From: Denitromonas ohlonensis
Lineage (GTDB): Bacteria; Pseudomonadota; Gammaproteobacteria; Burkholderiales; Rhodocyclaceae
Length of the DNA stretch: 64,000 bases
Direction of reading: 5' to 3'
Assembly: GCF_007625205.1 (NCBI RefSeq)
Contig: NZ_VMNI01000006.1
Location: 62,001 to 126,000 of the forward strand
The position numbers and the translations under genes are program-made. Shown here one piece after another: positions 63,780 to 64,000 of the stretch; the stretch's first letter is position 1, and each line of letters opens with the position of its first letter. The notes beneath the pieces were generated by a model, which did no database searches, was not told where the DNA came from, and was given only the letters and a program-made list of their open reading frames with translations.

Positions 63780-64000
63780 TCAAGCGTCCGGACTCGGTCC
63801 GCCGCGCATCATGCCGCGCCCCATGCCCTCGCGCTTGTCGCCCCGCCATGCACGCTTCTCTTGAAGCTGCTTGCGCTGCTCGGGTGTCAGCACCTCATAA
63901 ACGGCACGTTCGCCAGCAATGCGCGACTGCATCATCGTGGCCATGGCGACCGACTGCTGCTCGGTCAATGCCTTGACGCGCGCTGCATCGTAGTTTTCAG
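63780..64000 (-). CDS. Spy/CpxP-like LTxxQ periplasmic protein, N-terminus beyond window
   Basis: Partial: 72 C-terminal codons are visible and the 5' end lies beyond base 64000. The visible part is helical and Met/Gln/Arg-rich with AARVKALTEQQSVAMATMMQ and YEVLTPEQRKQLQEKRA, the second being the LTPEQ motif of the Spy/CpxP family, followed by a Gly/Arg/Met-rich tail GMGRGMMRGGPSPDA. These periplasmic chaperones respond to envelope stress and, with Met/His-rich tails, to metals. Confidence 0.8.
   Translation of the reverse strand, partial: ENYDAARVKALTEQQSVAMATMMQSRIAGERAVYEVLTPEQRKQLQEKRAWRGDKREGMGRGMMRGGPSPDA

Overview
The window is GC-rich, gene-dense bacterial chromosome. It carries an exosortase-B (XrtB)/EpsD-E-F-G-I-L exopolysaccharide locus with PEP-CTERM proteins, ubiquinone genes (ubiD, ubiA, ubiC), ArgP/ArgO, FliW and a large TetR-linked beta-oxidation block. 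This combination points to a betaproteobacterium, most likely of the Rhodocyclales/Zoogloeaceae kind (Zoogloea, Azoarcus, Thauera or Denitromonas type). That placement is inferred from gene content, not from a marker gene. No rRNA, tRNA or CRISPR array was seen.

Bases 1-11.5 kb: exopolysaccharide/exosortase locus. On the minus strand, in transcription order, lie a PEP-CTERM protein, epsD, epsE, epsF, epsG, xrtB, epsI and a Wzx-type flippase cut by the window edge. A minus-strand epsL is divergent from a plus-strand initiating phosphoglycosyltransferase followed by a lytic transglycosylase. Three -24/-12 (RpoN-like) promoters with exact GG-N10-GC spacing sit 20-40 bases before the PEP-CTERM gene, epsL and the transferase. 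EpsG begins with a near-complete MshEN-type c-di-GMP-binding double motif and has Arg in place of the Walker A Lys.

11.5-25 kb: housekeeping genes (dacB, a hydroxyacid-oxoacid transhydrogenase, ubiD, ubiA, ubiC, recG, ridA, fliW) are interleaved with two families of intergenic repeats. One is REP-like (GGATAAGC...GCGCATCCGCC) and flanks a REP-associated tyrosine transposase whose stop codon lies inside the repeat. The other (GGTGGGCAGCGGAGCTGACCACC type) forms a compound inverted pair. One copy reads through the end of a PEP-CTERM metalloprotease gene and gives it a repeat-derived tail.

25-47.5 kb: two PLP sulfur-amino-acid enzymes, a DUF3999/DUF2339 membrane pair, an MFS-acyltransferase fusion, a Tat-exported amidohydrolase with an overlapping Cro/CI-type regulator, ArgP/ArgO, a rhomboid protease and a MASE1-CHASE-PAS-GGDEF-EAL protein. 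The most unusual gene is at 45859-47472: a cytosolic TIR domain, one membrane segment and three tandem LCCL domains. It starts at a TTG just after a run of nine G.

47.5-64 kb: fatty-acid degradation. Two acyl-CoA dehydrogenases, two thiolases, two 3-hydroxyacyl-CoA dehydrogenase/crotonase proteins, FadL, a hot-dog thioesterase and a DegV-type lipid-binding protein lie on the minus strand with two related TetR regulators. Copies of a TCAAACG-NN-CGTTTGA palindrome occur before one regulator, before two beta-oxidation genes and against the start codon of a dienoyl-CoA isomerase at 44.9 kb, suggesting one dispersed fatty-acid regulon. The window ends in a Spy/CpxP-like periplasmic protein.
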